A DNA stretch of 64,000 bases from a virus. The notes below the pieces were generated by a model. It was not told the origin of the DNA and did no database searches. It was given only the letters and a program-made list of their open reading frames with translations. Below are positions 63,728 to 64,000 of the stretch, piece by piece (position 1 is the stretch's first letter; each line of letters starts with the position of its first letter). The stretch lies in the IMG/VR virus record IMGVR_UViG_3300044213_000060, positions 1 to 64,000 of that record; one strand, given 5' to 3'. A program made the position numbers and the translations under genes.

Positions 63728-64000
63728 ATGACACGAAAAATATTAGTAATGGGTTTACCGGGTTCAGGTAAAACAACATTCAGTCAAAACTTAGTTAAAC
63801 GACTTATGCTGTCGCATAGTGTAAGTTGGTATAATGCCGACAGTGTGCGTGAACAGTTTGACGACTGGGATTTTAGTCCAGAAGGTCGTGCACGACAAGT
63901 TCAACGCATGATTGATTTATCAAACAATTCAGGCAGTGATTTTGCTGTCTGCGACTTTGTTTGCCCTACAGATGAATTGCGCCAAGAGTTCGATGCTGAC
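63728..64000 (+). CDS. cysC: Adenylylsulfate (APS) kinase-like protein, partial
   Basis: The first 91 residues are visible before the window ends. Walker A is GLPGSGKTT (residues 9-17); WYNADSVREQFDDWDFSPEG with RARQVQRM matches the APS kinase segment (normally DGDxVR..LN..LGFS...R). APS kinase phosphorylates adenylylsulfate to PAPS, the donor for sulfotransferases, of which this phage seems to have at least one. A general nucleotide or polynucleotide kinase of the same P-loop class is the main alternative; the rest of the gene would decide. Confidence 0.75.
   Translation, partial: MTRKILVMGLPGSGKTTFSQNLVKRLMLSHSVSWYNADSVREQFDDWDFSPEGRARQVQRMIDLSNNSGSDFAVCDFVCPTDELRQEFDAD

Noticed and set aside
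1-64000. Cyanophage identity
   Set aside because: Core genes resemble marine T4-like phages in general, but no photosystem, plastocyanin or phycobilin genes are present in the window, and the ferredoxin is of a proteobacterial type.

Overview
The window is part of the genome of an AT-rich, T4-like tailed phage (myovirus). The evidence is a run of T4 core genes: portal gp20, prohead core gp67-like, baseplate genes gp26, gp48, gp53, gp5, gp25, gp6 and gp7/8-like, recombination genes gp46 and gp47, and the late sigma factor gp55. T4-type late promoter elements (TATAAATA and close variants) precede several gene blocks. Genes are tightly packed, mostly overlapping by 1-30 bases, with one clear non-coding stretch. 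I see no photosystem or other cyanophage marker genes. The ferredoxin near the right edge is of the FdxA type common in Proteobacteria, so a proteobacterial host is possible but not proven.

Layout. (1) 1-5448, minus strand: prohead core protein (cut by the window edge), a small protein, portal, and a tape-measure-like protein with an M15 peptidase domain. (2) 5504-7611, plus strand: gp26, a gp51-like small protein, then adenine phosphoribosyltransferase and an MTA/SAH-type nucleosidase, which together recycle adenine. (3) 7612-8029: a hairpin-rich non-coding region between convergent genes. (4) 8030-13164, minus strand: GIY-YIG endonuclease, gp46, a sulfotransferase-like protein, an unknown, gp47 and gp55. 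(5) 13231-44097, plus strand, behind a perfect TATAAATA: baseplate, hub, spike, wedge proteins, a 4244-residue wedge/fibre protein with a seven-bladed propeller-like region, two related fibre proteins, and between them an S53 (sedolisin) peptidase.

(6) 44114-64000, plus strand, behind a consensus sigma-70 promoter (TTGACA, 17 bases, TATAAT) that is partly inside a terminator-like hairpin. This is the accessory region: three glycosyltransferase-like proteins, a GIY-YIG homing endonuclease that appears to have displaced the start of one of them, eight consecutive radical SAM proteins (48667-58660), a companion of unknown function, three SGNH-type proteins, a 33-residue basic protein, a NodU/CmcH-type carbamoyltransferase, a 7Fe ferredoxin, and the start of an adenylylsulfate kinase.

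Working model (inference): region 6 builds or modifies a surface molecule or a peptide by glycosylation, carbamoylation, sulfation and radical SAM chemistry. Several separate genes fit as support: FdxA as electron donor for the radical SAM clusters, the nucleosidase plus phosphoribosyltransferase to clear 5'-deoxyadenosine-type by-products, and APS kinase to supply PAPS for the sulfotransferase-like proteins. The radical SAM array with its support genes is the strongest candidate for an undescribed system.
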